DNA of 64,000 nucleotides. It comes from Phaeotremella fagi (taxonomy: Eukaryota; Basidiomycota; Tremellomycetes; Tremellales; Phaeotremellaceae). The translations under genes and the position numbers were made by a program. Shown piece by piece: positions 11,417 through 22,820 of this stretch (within the stretch, counting starts at the first letter, position 1; each line of letters starts with the position of its first letter). The stretch spans positions 310,001-374,000 of the forward strand of contig BCHU01000005.1 in the NCBI GenBank assembly GCA_001599715.1. The letters are read 5' to 3'. The notes beneath the pieces are model-generated. The model did no database searches and was not told the DNA's origin. It was given only the letters and a program-made list of their open reading frames with translations.

Positions 11417-13738
11417 CTATACAACAACACCTCGCTTCTTCAAAACCTTCAAACATTCAACAACAGGTCCTAAACTCTCACTGTCCTTCCCAATCTCTTT
11501 CAAAAGTTTCATTAAACGATCTTCCACCCCTGCTTTCTTCACTTGTTCGAGATACTTGATTTCAGTCCCGTCCTTCAGCGCATTAACGTATTCCAGTAAG
11601 TTGAGAAGGATGATTACACCTCGATAGACTAAGTCGGGGTCCGGGGATGAAGAAGATATCACTGGGATCGTTTCACCGTTTTCATCCTCTTCTTCTGTTT
11701 CCACTTCGAATAGCCACAACAGTCTTTCCCAAACTGTTTTTTTCTTATTGGTCGTTACTGTAACCGTAGTGTTCTCTTGATTCGATGTATCGGCTAAAAG
11801 ATGTTGACATGTGACTTTGGATTCAGTGAGAATAGCCAATGCACCACCAGCAGCTAATCTGGTAGGTAGATCATCCACGTTAGATAAGACCAGGAGAACA
11901 TTCAATCTCGATGACACTCTCGGTTGGATAGCCGTATTAGACGCAGAAGGATCCATGGTTTCTCCTGAGAAGTGACAGAAACCTTTAGGAGAGTTGACAA
12001 GGTTACAAACTAATTCGGTTGCCGCTCGTCTGACTAAGGTATTATCGTCCAACATCAATTCCTCGATTTTGGCTATTATCGAAATTTTGGTTTTTGAGTC
12101 CCCTCGACCACTTCCTCGCCATGATGAATCGGTCTCCGTCGATTGTGTAGTAGCGTCTACTATACGCGATGCTATTGATGGTTCGATGGAAGCAAGATTC
12201 GTTAAAGCCATCAAAGCTTCGAAAGTTTGCAGTAGTGATGAAGAGGTGTTGACAAGAAGTATATACAGTGGTGAAAGAGCGTTGACAGCGGTGGTCGAGC
12301 TGGGTGGAGGGAAGAGAAGGTTTGGAGGAGTGGTAATGATTAATTTAGCTAGAGCTTGAATTGCAGGTAAAACATTGCTTGTTTCTGGAGTTGGATTCGT
12401 CGTCGAATTTTGAGTAGGAGTTGCTGGCATGAGATCCCTGACAACCAACGATAGGACTCGATAACCACCGTCCCGAACGAAATGCAATCGATTTTCCTTG
12501 TCCTCCACCAAGTTCAAACATAACCTCCCCAAACCCTCTTTCACCGACCTACTCGAAGCTCTGATTAATCCCTGCAACGCAGAAATCCCCCCAAAATGGA
12601 TAACCCTCTTGACTCTCAACGCAACAATCTCGTTAGTTTCAAGTGGATCTTGATCATTTCCATCGACTTCTTTCGTATCTCTCTTTCCTGAAACAGCCAT
12701 CTGCCGAAGTTTAGCAATTTGTTGATCTTCAGCTGAAAGCAGAGGTTTTCGACTGGTCAAGTTGACTAGAATTGTTGTGATACCAAAACATAATGTTGTT
12801 TCCACTGGTTCCAGTAGTTTGTCTTCTTCAAAGGATCCAATCGAAGTACGTGGTGTTACGGGGAGGTAGCTTGGACGAGCGTGAGGTACTGGGGAGAGAG
12901 CGAGTAGATTTGGTAAGAATATTGGAGAAACCGCTAGATGATGTTTGATGTGTGAACGTGAGGATAGGACCGAGAGACCTTCCAGAGTTGGGAGAAGTGC
13001 TGACGGCGATAGAGTAGGATCCGATAACGCAGATATCATTTTGTTACACAGATGTTCTTCTTGAGCATCGTTACTCAATATCGAATGTCCTTCATCTTGA
13101 TTATTCTCTGGAACCGTCTCATCTCGACCAAGTTTACTAAGTGCAACAGCACAAAGTACGCTGAGATCACTATTTTCAGTCTGATACTCTACCCCGCCCT
13201 TCAACCAGTCCAAAGCTTTACTTCTCACTAGATCTCTACCAGCTTTCGTACCAGACGCTTGCCCGAGTAATTCTGCCAACGCCGGTTGGAGATTTGATGG
13301 TAATTCTGAAGCCTCCAATAGTATACTTAAAACATCTGAGGCTGAATCATCTTCATCACTAACATCAAGATTTGTCGTTAGGAGTCGTAAACCTGCAGCT
13401 GGGAAGAAAGAAAGTAACGCGGTAAGAAGATAGACTGATGAACAGAGCGATTCGGTGTCTACATCGTTTTGATTGGTGTAGACGTCATTGATGAAAGGTT
13501 GGAATTCTGAAACGACAATCGAGATCTGATCTTCTACATTGGATGATTGTTGTATGATTTCACAGTACTTGGAAACGCAGAGGAAAGCGAGAGATTTAAG
13601 TGTCTTGATGGTAGTAGGTAGGAGAGAAGTAGCTAGAAGTTGGATATCTTGCTGGCTGAATGAGGGAGAATTTGTTGATACCAATCGTTTCAATATAGAA
13701 CGAAGCTGATCTTCTTGTCGAGCCTGTGTAGTACTCAT
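11417..13738 (-). CDS. UCS-domain myosin co-chaperone (UNC-45/Cro1/She4-like)
   Basis: A 773-aa open frame with no introns, starting at ATG 13736-13738. It is built almost entirely of armadillo-like helical repeats. The C-terminal half contains UCS-type segments such as VRRAATELVCNLV, LPTRLAAGGALAILTES and GVIILLNLLEYV. Proteins with this UCS domain (animal UNC-45, yeast She4, Podospora Cro1) bind myosin heads and help Hsp90 fold them. That role is known for the family and inferred here. No N-terminal TPR block is evident, as in the fungal She4/Cro1 type. Its 2.3-kb intronless coding region is exceptional in this window. It is divergent from kex2 with about 380 bp between the starts. Confidence 0.8.
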   Translation of the reverse strand: MSTTQARQEDQLRSILKRLVSTNSPSFSQQDIQLLATSLLPTTIKTLKSLAFLCVSKYCEIIQQSSNVEDQISIVVSEFQPFINDVYTNQNDVDTESLCSSVYLLTALLSFFPAAGLRLLTTNLDVSDEDDSASDVLSILLEASELPSNLQPALAELLGQASGTKAGRDLVRSKALDWLKGGVEYQTENSDLSVLCAVALSKLGRDETVPENNQDEGHSILSNDAQEEHLCNKMISALSDPTLSPSALLPTLEGLSVLSSRSHIKHHLAVSPIFLPNLLALSPVPHARPSYLPVTPRTSIGSFEEDKLLEPVETTLCFGITTILVNLTSRKPLLSAEDQQIAKLRQMAVSGKRDTKEVDGNDQDPLETNEIVALRVKRVIHFGGISALQGLIRASSRSVKEGLGRLCLNLVEDKENRLHFVRDGGYRVLSLVVRDLMPATPTQNSTTNPTPETSNVLPAIQALAKLIITTPPNLLFPPPSSTTAVNALSPLYILLVNTSSSLLQTFEALMALTNLASIEPSIASRIVDATTQSTETDSSWRGSGRGDSKTKISIIAKIEELMLDDNTLVRRAATELVCNLVNSPKGFCHFSGETMDPSASNTAIQPRVSSRLNVLLVLSNVDDLPTRLAAGGALAILTESKVTCQHLLADTSNQENTTVTVTTNKKKTVWERLLWLFEVETEEEDENGETIPVISSSSPDPDLVYRGVIILLNLLEYVNALKDGTEIKYLEQVKKAGVEDRLMKLLKEIGKDSESLGPVVECLKVLKKRGVVV

Positions 13739-14116
13739 GATATTTCAGAGAGAGTTGAGTTGACAAATGATTGATCCATGGAGGATATTGAGAAATCAGC
13801 ATCAGCATATCCCAGTATCGAACACTGGTAATTAACTTTACTTTCCCACGGTAGACTCAGTATCAATTCAAGCTTAAACGCGACCATCCACGTGGATCCA
13901 TTAGGTTTCTTTAAAGCGTAGCAAGTAGACAACTCATCTTCTTGATCTCCTTTACTTATTCAAATTATCCATATATCATATACCTCAGTCGTATTGTATA
14001 TATTGGACACAAAAGACTTCGATACCCATAGTATCCTTGACTGGATACTTACAAGTCAATCCCACCCTCTTGAATTGGATACCTGAAGAATCACCCCCAG
14101 CAGGGTAATCATCAAA
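13739..14116. promoter_or_regulatory. Divergent promoter region between the UCS gene and kex2
   Basis: 378 bp separate the two start codons, and the strands diverge, so both promoters must lie here. I do not see a strong TATA box next to either start. ATATATCATATACC near 13970 and TATATATT near 14000 are AT-rich candidates. Confidence 0.5.
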
Positions 14117-17100
14117 ATGCGCCTTCCAGTACTGTACCTCCTCTTGGTCTCACTTATCGGTACAACAGCAACTTCATTGACTCCAAGGGAGCCTCAACCT
14201 AGATCATACGAAACACATACATATTATGCTCTCGAACTCTCACCCTCTTCACAAACTTCAGACGCCATATTACTGGCTAACTCTTTAGGCGTAGAGCTCG
14301 TCGAACCTATAGGAGAATTAGCTGGTCATTGGTTAGTCCGCTCAACAACATCTCCTCTCGATATCCAATCTCGCTCCCATCTATCGAACCCCGATCCTAT
14401 CATTGCTCGATTCAGCACCCTTCGCTCGAAACGTAGTTCAACAACCCAGAAACCTCGGTCTTTATCACTACTAGTACCAAAACAACGTACGAAAAGAATT
14501 CAACTTCCTCCTAGAAGACATAAGTCTCGAAATTCTCCTAATAACCCATTTGCAGAGAGGGATGATTCAGAGTTGTTGTTCGCTACGAACGATTTACATC
14601 TTGCTGATCCAATGTTACCTCTACAATGGCATTTGATAAATCAGGAACGACCCGATATAGAATTGAATGTTACGGGGTTATGGGCAAAAGGCATTACTGG
14701 TAAAGGTGTGAAAGTCGTTATAGTGGATGACGGATTGGATATGGAAAGTGATGATTTGAAGCCAAATTTTGTGAGTCTTTTATTTGATCATTAATGACTG
14801 TCGCTAAACCGTTATAGTACGCCGAAGGATCATGGGATTTTAACGATCACGTAGCTCTACCAGCTCCAAAACTATCCGACGATCAACACGGTACAAGATG
14901 TGCTGGTGAGATAGCAGCAGCTGCCAACGACGTTTGCGGAGTAGGTGTATCATACGAAGCAAAAATTGCTGGCGTCAGAATCCTATCTGCTCCCATCTCA
15001 GATGCAGATGAAGCAGCAGCCTTGAATTACGCTTATCAACTGAACGATATCTATTCTTGTTCATGGGGTCCACCAGATGATGGTCGTTCGATGGAAGCCC
15101 CAGAAGGGTTAATTCTTAAAGCTATGGTTAACGGTGTACAAAACGGTCGTGATGGGAAGGGATCAATCTTTGTTTTTGCTGCTGGAAACGGTGGTGGAGC
15201 TGATGATCAATGTAATTTCGATGGATACACTAATTCGATTTTCTCGGTGACGGTTGGAGCTGTTGATAAGAAAGGTTTACATCCTTACTATTCGGAACTT
15301 TGTGCTGCAATGATGATGGTAACACCGAGTTCTGGAAGTGGTGATCACATCGTAGGTTACCTTGTGCACTGCATAGGAAAGGACACTGATCAGATCCTTA
15401 GCATACAACCGATACTGGGAAAAACAGATGCGCTCATAATCATGGAGGTACTTCTGCTGCTGCACCCCTAGCAGCTGGTGTTTTTGCTCTAGCTCTTCAG
15501 GTTAGGTACGTTGGCGAGTTCCGTGTGAGGTCCATTTTACTGATTTCCCATAGACCTGAGCTTTCTTGGCGTGATATTCAACATTTAGCCGTTCGCCATA
15601 CTGTTCATTTCAATGCCGAAGATCCTGATTGGGAGAAGACAGCAACTGGACGTTGGTTCAGCTACAAATGTAAGTTTTTTCATTGAGAGCCTAGTTTGTC
15701 TTCTGACAAGTGACAGATGGTTATGGACGTCTTGACGCCGGGCTGTTCGTTGAGGCTGCAGAGACTTGGACTCTCGTTAAACCTCAAGCATGGTTTGACT
15801 CTCCAGCTGTATACCTACCAAATACTACCGCTCCATCAGGATCAACGTCAGGATCCACCGACAACGCAGATTTAGGAGACGGTTTCTTCAAAAGACAAGA
15901 TCCTTCTACCACCCCTACGGACACTCCAGAAACGATACCAGAACAGCCAGAAGAACCCGTTATCCCAGTCCCCAAAGTCCCTGTTGGATCCTACATCACC
16001 CCGGAAGGTATCTCGTCAACGTTCGAAGTAACGCAGATCATGATTGACGATTCCAACTTCGAATCACTTGAACATATAACTGTCCGAGTTTGGATCGAGC
16101 ACGAGAGAAGAGGAGATGTGGAGGTTGAGGTAGTCTCACCCAATGGAATCACCAGTGTTCTGGCTAGACAAAGAAGATTTGATGATGCTGATACTGGATT
16201 CCCTGGATGGAAATTCATGTCATTGAAACATTGGCAAGTCGACTGATATTTATAAATGCATGCAAACTAACAAATTTGGTAGGGGTGAGAATCCACTTGG
16301 AACTTGGAAGATCACTGTCAGGGATCAATCGAATCCAGACAAGAATGGATATTTCATCGCGTGGTCACTTCAACTTTGGGGTGAAGTTGTTAATCCAGCC
16401 TTGGCAAAAGTATGGGCACCAGCTGAAGAGGGAGAACCGGATGAGGAACAAACAGGTTCAGATCCATCAGCTACCCTCACTCAAAAACCTAAACCCACAG
16501 AGCATCTTCCTGGAGATCACGGAGAGGCAGAGGGAGAATCTGATCAACCTGGATTAGCTTATCCTACTACCCCATCCGACGGTGACGATATCGCTCTACC
16601 AACTGGTGAAGCTGATGAAGGGATGTTTGATGGAATTGAGAATCTAGCCAAATCGTCTTCATGGATCGCTGGAGCCGGTGGTATCGTCTTTATAACAGGT
16701 TGTGTGGTAGGATTAATATTCTATCTCCGAGCTAGACGTAGAAAGAGAGCTTTATTCGGATTAAGCAATAACGGTGAAGGAGCCCGTGGGGCTTATGCAC
16801 CAGTTTCAGAGGATGTACCAATGGGTTTACTCGAACGTGGACGAAGAAAATTGGTCGGCGGTGGTGGTAGCGGCGGAGGTGGAACTGTTGGAAGTAAAGA
16901 TTTATATGACGCTTTTGGTGATGGACCATCGGAGGATGAAGACGATGACGAAGATGAAGAAGCTGCTTTACGGTATCACGACGATTTCTTAGGTGACGAA
17001 GGTGAGGATGAGGGTGATCAACCGCCTACCTATAGAGATGAACCTGAGAACAAAGAGGTGGGGAACACTGTTACAGCTTCCGGCAGTGGTAGTTCGAGTT

Positions 17101-17135
17101 CTTGGCAGGATGCAGGGGAGGAGGTCAAATCTTGA
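14117..17135 (+). CDS. KEX2: Kexin-type proprotein convertase (subtilisin family, S8B)
   Basis: Golgi serine protease that cleaves secretory precursors after dibasic sites. Six exons: 14117-14770, 14818-15351, 15402-15505, 15554-15669, 15717-16233 and 16283-17135, giving about 925 aa. Features in order: signal peptide (residues 1-20); propeptide with basic stretches including RTKR; catalytic Asp in VVIVDDGLD (about D204); His in DDQHGTRCAGE (about H242); oxyanion Asn in FAAGNGG (about N342); Ser in HNHGGTSAAAP (about S414). Then come the P domain (VRVWIEHERRGDVEVEV ... HWGENPLGTW), a Ser/Pro/acidic linker, one TM helix (WIAGAGGIVFITGCVVGLIFYL, about 768-790) and an acidic cytosolic tail. The fifth intron uses a GC donor (GCAAGT). 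All catalytic residues are present. Confidence 0.95.
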
Positions 17136-17311
17136 CATTGAGAGCGGTCAAAAACAGATATTTAGATATGGTTTCAGTTTCATTCTTTCAATTTCCCAAT
17201 TTTTCTCATTTCGCATATAACATACGATGGATGCATCATTGTACTGTACAACAATTTATAGGCGATTGAATATGATATTCAAGTCGTTCTCACAGATTTT
17301 ACAATACGTAT

Positions 17312-19700
17312 TCATCTTTCTTGTCCTTCGAGGACGGACGATTGACCTTGAAATATATCCTTGATGGATTTCGGTGAATTCTGATTGATTGGATTGTCAG
17401 CATCGATTATATTTGTCATTTCATTAAGACTCACTTTGAGTTCTAGATAAACCGATGGATGTGAGATATCAATCTTTTGTTGGAAATAGATTCCAGCTTG
17501 AAAAGAGTTAAGTAGGTATTGACATCAACAAGTAAATGAAAATACACTCACAAGGAAGTCGTGAAGGTTCCTTGAATCTCAACATCAATTCGAACAACGG
17601 GAAACGATTTAAAGCCACCACGACCAAAGCCAAACTTTTATCGAGGAACAGTAAAATCAAACGAATCTGACATTGATTAGATTATTTATTGATCCATCAT
17701 GTATTTAGAATGGCGCTCACGATAACGAACAACGCTGTATAGGTCAAAACAGTTGGTAAAAGGAATATTGAGACCGTGAACAGCAAAGTTCCGAGGAATA
17801 ATTGATCTACGTCGTAAGCGTAGGAATCTGTTCTTTGTCGAAGAACGTTCCATCGTTTCCCTGTTGAAGTTGAAGTTAAATATAATTCATTTAATCAAAT
17901 TGGTATGATGAGTGATTGACACACCTCTGAAAAGATTCCATAAACCACTCAGGGAGTTTAATTGGAATAAACAGATTTTAGTGGTTAAGTGATAACATAA
18001 CCAGAGATGTAACGTTGACAGAGAGATCAAATCCCTTAAGACATTTAGTGATAATGTTAATCCACCTAGACAACTGAACGATAAGATCGAGATCATGATA
18101 GAGGTGATCAAGAATAATCTTGGGAACAAGAAATCTAAAGACTTGGTCAGATCGGTGATGACTACAATCGAAAATTTCACGAACCATTCCAAGATTGTAT
18201 GATCAAACCAAGATTATGTGAAAGAAAGTCTGAAAGTGGAGTGTTGAGTTTTAATCCAACTGGCCATTGATTCAACCATCCTAAAGTTGCGATCGGGTAT
18301 TGACAGAGATATATCTACAGTTTTCAGTAAATTTTGTTCCATTCAGAATGATTTAGACCCACAGGTAAATAATCTACTAGGATTTCCTGGATGAACGATG
18401 AAAGTTGAAGAAGAATTTGACGAAAACAATATCCCATAATCAAATCGTTCTTTCACAAACTCAGTTGAAATCTCTACGAGTTCACTTTGAATCTCTTACG
18501 ATAATTAACCAAACGGTATTCCAAAACCTGATTCGTCATCTTCAGTAATCAACTACGAAAAGTAGAACATGCTTACCTCATATAATATTCACTCCTCTTG
18601 GACAAGTCTTTGAGTGGATCCGATAAAGTTTTAACAAAAGCCGTAGGGGAGATCAAAATTTGATTCAATCTTAGACAGAGTTGATCGACTGTTACGAATT
18701 GTCAGAAACGCATTCCATTTGGGGGTGTGGACACTGACAAGAAGCCGATCTACTCCTTATATCTCCAAGGCCATACTGGTCAATCTGTATCTTTACCGAA
18801 CAGACACGAAGAATGAATGATCCGAAAACACCAAATGGAATAGTAACCCTTGTCAACATCCGTAAGATGAAGCCGTTGGATGATCTTAGAAGTTTATTCT
18901 CCTTCTTATCCCTAAATTCAGACTGTAGAGAGTTCTGTGAATGTTTGACTTTATTTATCTGGAGAAGGCGTTAACTCTTAGTAACTTTGTAAAAGTAAAA
19001 CACGTACCAACCCAATGACATCCGTCAAATCAGAATCGACAGGTTTCTGTAAACCCAAACAATAGAAATCTTGCTTAGAAAGTTCAGCCTGCTGTTCGGA
19101 TTTCGTAACATCTCCACCAAATCCTGTATCCAAAGTCAAGAATCTCAGTCTAACCGGATCAGGAGGTGCGAATAATATAATCTGGACATCCGTTCTATCA
19201 CGCAGAGAAGTCAATTTCAGTTTGGAATAGATGATACTTTTCAGACATACGGTAAATGAATTGGTAGAGATCGAGTATTCAATATAAATATCATTTTCCC
19301 ATTCGATTCAACACATTGTTCATCTGATTTTACAGCTTGACCAATGAGTTGGAGTTGCAGAGATTGTGGTAGTTGATCAGCTGTACTGGAATCCGTTGAT
19401 GTTTTGGTTTTTCGATCAACTTTCGCTTTAGCGGTCCTTTTAGATCTTTTCGTTTTGACTTGAGTGGTTTTATCATCGATATCTGATGTATTTGATCGTT
19501 CAGAGTTCTCCTGGTGATCAGTAAAGGGGAGACTGGTCTGTTGGTACGGTTGAATGAGTACAAGTTGACTTTATTTCGAGTTCACTCACAGAATCGTCTA
19601 AGATTCCGACCACAACGACATCCCCACCTTTTAATCTCCAACCGACGACTTTCCCAGTATCCCTCCTCAATCCTGATGTGGGCCAATATATTCTTCTCAT
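17312..19700 (-). CDS. GPI1: GPI-GlcNAc transferase subunit Gpi1 (PIG-Q family)
   Basis: Subunit of the ER complex that transfers GlcNAc to phosphatidylinositol, the first step of GPI-anchor synthesis. Start ATG 19698-19700 ([20 protein letters not shown]), stop TGA 17312-17314. About eleven exons; clear ones are 19590-19700, 19251-19537, 19008-19194, 18739-18958, 18577-18688, a 28-nt exon 18500-18527 and 18363-18449. Family marks are [70 protein letters not shown] and FLLPTVLTY, with several TM helices. The junction near 18155-18205 needs either a 46-nt intron or a 23-nt one, so it is uncertain. The gene supplies anchors for proteins such as the one at 60476. It shares a 163-bp divergent promoter with the RWD gene. 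Confidence 0.9.
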
Positions 19701-19863
19701 ATCTTATGCAAGTATATCATGCTGAATAAAGAAAGAAAATGCAGATAAAAGTCACTCAAAAGGTCAAGATTTACTTTGAAACAACGGGGCTCCAAATTCG
19801 AACAACTCTGTATCTTCTGATTTTCTTCGAAATCTTCTACTCTTAACCCAAAAAAAACACAGA
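19701..19863. promoter_or_regulatory. 163-bp divergent promoter, GPI1 / RWD-protein gene
   Basis: The two start codons, facing opposite ways, are only 163 bp apart. Both promoters and both 5' leaders must fit here, so the two genes may share regulatory elements. No clear TATA box was seen. Confidence 0.5.
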
Positions 19864-20849
19864 ATGAAACACTCAATAGAAGAACAGATATCAACGATAC
19901 AGCTTCTAGAAGCTATGTATCCCTTACCCTCAGAACTCATTTTATCACCAGAAACTAAATTGGTTTACGATGGATATCAAGAAAATCCAGATCATGATTT
20001 TGAAATTAAAGAATTTCAATTTGTGGTGACGATAAGAGTTAATGATGACGAGGAATTACCTTTGGAATTGGTTTTTAATTTACCTGTGATAATTGATGAT
20101 GATGAAGACAGGCCACGGGTTAATCTATCAATCCGACAACCTGGATATCTAAATAAATCGACATACGAGAATTTGGTGAATTCCCTCCAAAAGCCTGAAG
20201 ACAGGTCGTTGAACACCAGTGAAACCATTCTAAACATGATCGACAAAGTTCAATCGGAAACCTCAAGAATCCTATCTGAAACCATCACTGTGGAAGAATC
20301 CAATTCGATAGAAACGGAAATCGAAGAGAGATTGGAAAGGGTTTGGTTCTGGTTCCCTTCGTTGTCGACTAGAGAGAAACGTAAAGATCTAGTTGAGTAT
20401 GCTCCGAGATTCGGTTTGACTGGTTTCGTGTTAGCTGGTATGTAGTCAGAATTCAATTCATAGATATTAGATCTGATGTTCGTTTGTTCGGTTAGGTAAA
20501 CCAGGGTTGTTGTGTTTGGAAGGAGATGGGAAACAAGTAGATCGATATATGGGAGCTATCAAAAGTGAATCATGGGGTGATATCCCGTCTTACCAAAAGA
20601 AGGTAATTCCATCTCATTTTCCGAATTCATAAGGTAGTACTAACAAACGAATCAAAGGTGACAGAAAGATTACGAACAAGTTTAACATCCGATCAACGTA
20701 GATTCAGTAGTATGACTGAAATCACTCATCTGATACCTCAACATGGGGTTCATGGGAATAGAGGAGAGATGTCGGAGGTTAGACGATTAATGGAATCTTG
20801 GGGAGTTGGGGATGATTTCGGTTCTGTCGTACTTAACAATGGGACTTAG
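19864..20849 (+). CDS. RWD domain protein with Prp3-C/DUF1115-like C-terminus (RWDD2 type)
   Basis: Three exons (19864-20437, 20496-20602, 20658-20849) give 290 aa. The N-terminus is an RWD domain (EEQISTIQLLEAMYP, then a strand-rich part with LPLELVFNLP and VNLSIRQPGYL). After a helical linker, RVWFWFPSLSTREKR, FGLTGFVLAGKPGLLCLEG and a C-terminal helix with MTEITHLIP resemble the DUF1115 (Prp3 C-terminal-like) module that follows RWD in animal RWDD2A/B. RWD domains mediate protein contacts in ubiquitin and kinase pathways. No catalytic residue is evident and the cellular role is unknown. Confidence 0.75.
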
Positions 20850-21269
20850 GGGATTTTGACCACAACTCGTCAGATCTGGATAAAATACGCTTCACCACAG
20901 GCAGGGGTAAAATCCGAATACACTCGGAATTAGCTTCAGAGACATGCTCTCAGCTTCTCGAAGCGGAGTCGACACTCGTTCAATATTCAAAACGCCTGTC
21001 TCAAGGCGTACATGTAGAGCTACAAGATATGCATCGTTGTTCACTCGTAGAAAACCAGAAACTGAATTGGGTATAACAGCCGACCGAGCGGCTACTGACT
21101 CTGGAAATAATGACGAGGTATCCTGAAGATGAAGCACCTGATTTTCAATGAACGTAAAGAAATGAAAAGAAAAAAAAAACCTAAAACGTGTACAACAAGT
21201 AATTCAGCCTGACCATGCGATATAAGGAATAGTAGATAGATAAAACCATTAATAAGCCCCGACCAACAC
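20850..21269. other. Gap between convergent genes
   Basis: Between the stop of the RWD-protein gene and the stop of the minus-strand proline-rich gene. Short overlapping open frames exist on both strands (for example 20892-21137), but none shows coding character. Likely 3' UTRs. Confidence 0.45.
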
Positions 21270-22820
21270 TTAGAATCGACGAGTTCCAGCAGGAGCCGGT
21301 GGTGGACGTTGAAGAACTCTTCCCTGTTGTGAAGGTGGAGGTGCTCTATTTTGTTGAGCATTTCGGTAATCGTAAATAGGTTGTTGACTAGGTGGGATAG
21401 GTCGCTGTTGAGGTGGAGGTGCGCCAGGGTTAGGTCTTTGTTGTGAAGGCGGTGGTGGACCAGAATTCGTTCTCTGCATTTGTTGATATCTTGGATCCCT
21501 TGGATCACCTCTGTATCCATTCGGTACTGGTCCTGCAGATTGGGGACCGTTCCTGTTTGGAGCTGCGTTTACGGGTGATGGGTTTCTTGCTAGTGGACCA
21601 TCCTGAGCGTAGGCTTTGGCGAGATTCGATGCTAATTGAGGTGGTGGTGCTGTTGAAGCTATACCTGGACCTAAACGTGATGTTGCTGATCTTGGACCAG
21701 GTGCTGAAGTCGATGCGACAGGTGCCGTACGAATGGGTGCTACTTGAGGGCGTGTAGCTGCTGGACCTGGTCGAGTTGCCGCAGGATTACTGGCTGAGCT
21801 GGCAGGAGCGGTACCGTTCTTCTTCTCAGCGGCTTGTAGGATTTGGTCACTATAGTCTAATGTCAGTTGAAGGAACTTTCGAAATTACCGTGTCAACTCA
21901 CTCGAGAAGATTCAAACAAGCACAACAAACCACCCATTCTACACAATCCTCATTCCCATGCCCAAGTGTCTGCCAAACTTGCTTTTCATCCTCGTTCTTC
22001 CCAGTAATGCTAATCCTCGTACCTCCGCCCTTTTCAGGAGGGTTTTTCGCGACTTTTCCAAACTAAAAACGATCAGCCAAAGTACCAAATTGTTGGAACT
22101 TACCTCTATCCTTTTGGGTGGAATCTGATGACCGGCATATTTGAAATAGAACATTGTCCAAAACTCAGCGTTGGGATTAGGTTTACTGATCTGGTATAAA
22201 GGTGTATCGTCTTGATTGATGATTTTGTAAATAGGAGAAACGACACCAGTGTTCTCGATTGTCCAACGTAGATCACGCGAGGCTTCACATCTCACGACGT
22301 TTGGTGGTTTAGATGAAGATGGTAACGAAGAGGATGATGAATTTCCATTGAGACCGGGTCGATTTGGTGGGAAAAGCTTGGCGACACATAGATCACCTTG
22401 AGGAGAGGGTGTGAGTAGGTAGTTGACGCGATTCTGGAGATTTCGTCAGCGACCAGTGCGGATGCTGAGCAAAGTTATAGTTAACTCACTTCCTCCGTAT
22501 GCCTTTGATACCAAAGGAGATTAGCTAACTGAACAACATGGCTGGTCGTTACTCACAAATACGTGTAAAGGATTTGATTAGGTTGACCTGTCACATATAT
22601 CAGCGATTATTTCTCAAGGCCAGTGCATTGACTCACCGTGAGGCGTAACGATTAAGGTCGGAAGATGATTTGGCATAGGCGCATGATGCGGTGAAGTGAA
22701 TCTGTAGTCAATGGTCAGCTTTATCCTATCTCGTTGTTGAAAGTTGGTTGGAAACCTAAATTTCTACGCCTCGCGAAGTCACATCCAAAAGACTTACACG
22801 GTGTAGATAGCTGAATCCAT
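21270..22820 (-). CDS. Proline-rich conserved hypothetical protein
   Basis: Start ATG 22818-22820 (MDSAIYTV...), stop TAA 21270. About seven exons join in frame. The small ones encode FTSPHHAPMPNHLPTLIVT, QPNQILYTY and HTEE. A large one (around 22105-22440) carries DLRWTIENTGVV, PIYKIINQD and AEFWTMFYFKYAGHQIPPK. The next encodes FGKVAKNPPEKGGGTRISI and ECVEWVVCACLNLL-type sequence. The last encodes a disordered tail with many PPP, QQRP and GPPPPSQQ repeats. The folded part, with paired aromatic strands and a final helix, could be a PH-like domain, but that is a guess. The Pro-rich tail suggests binding to SH3/WW-type partners. No signal peptide or TM segment was seen. Confidence 0.65.
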
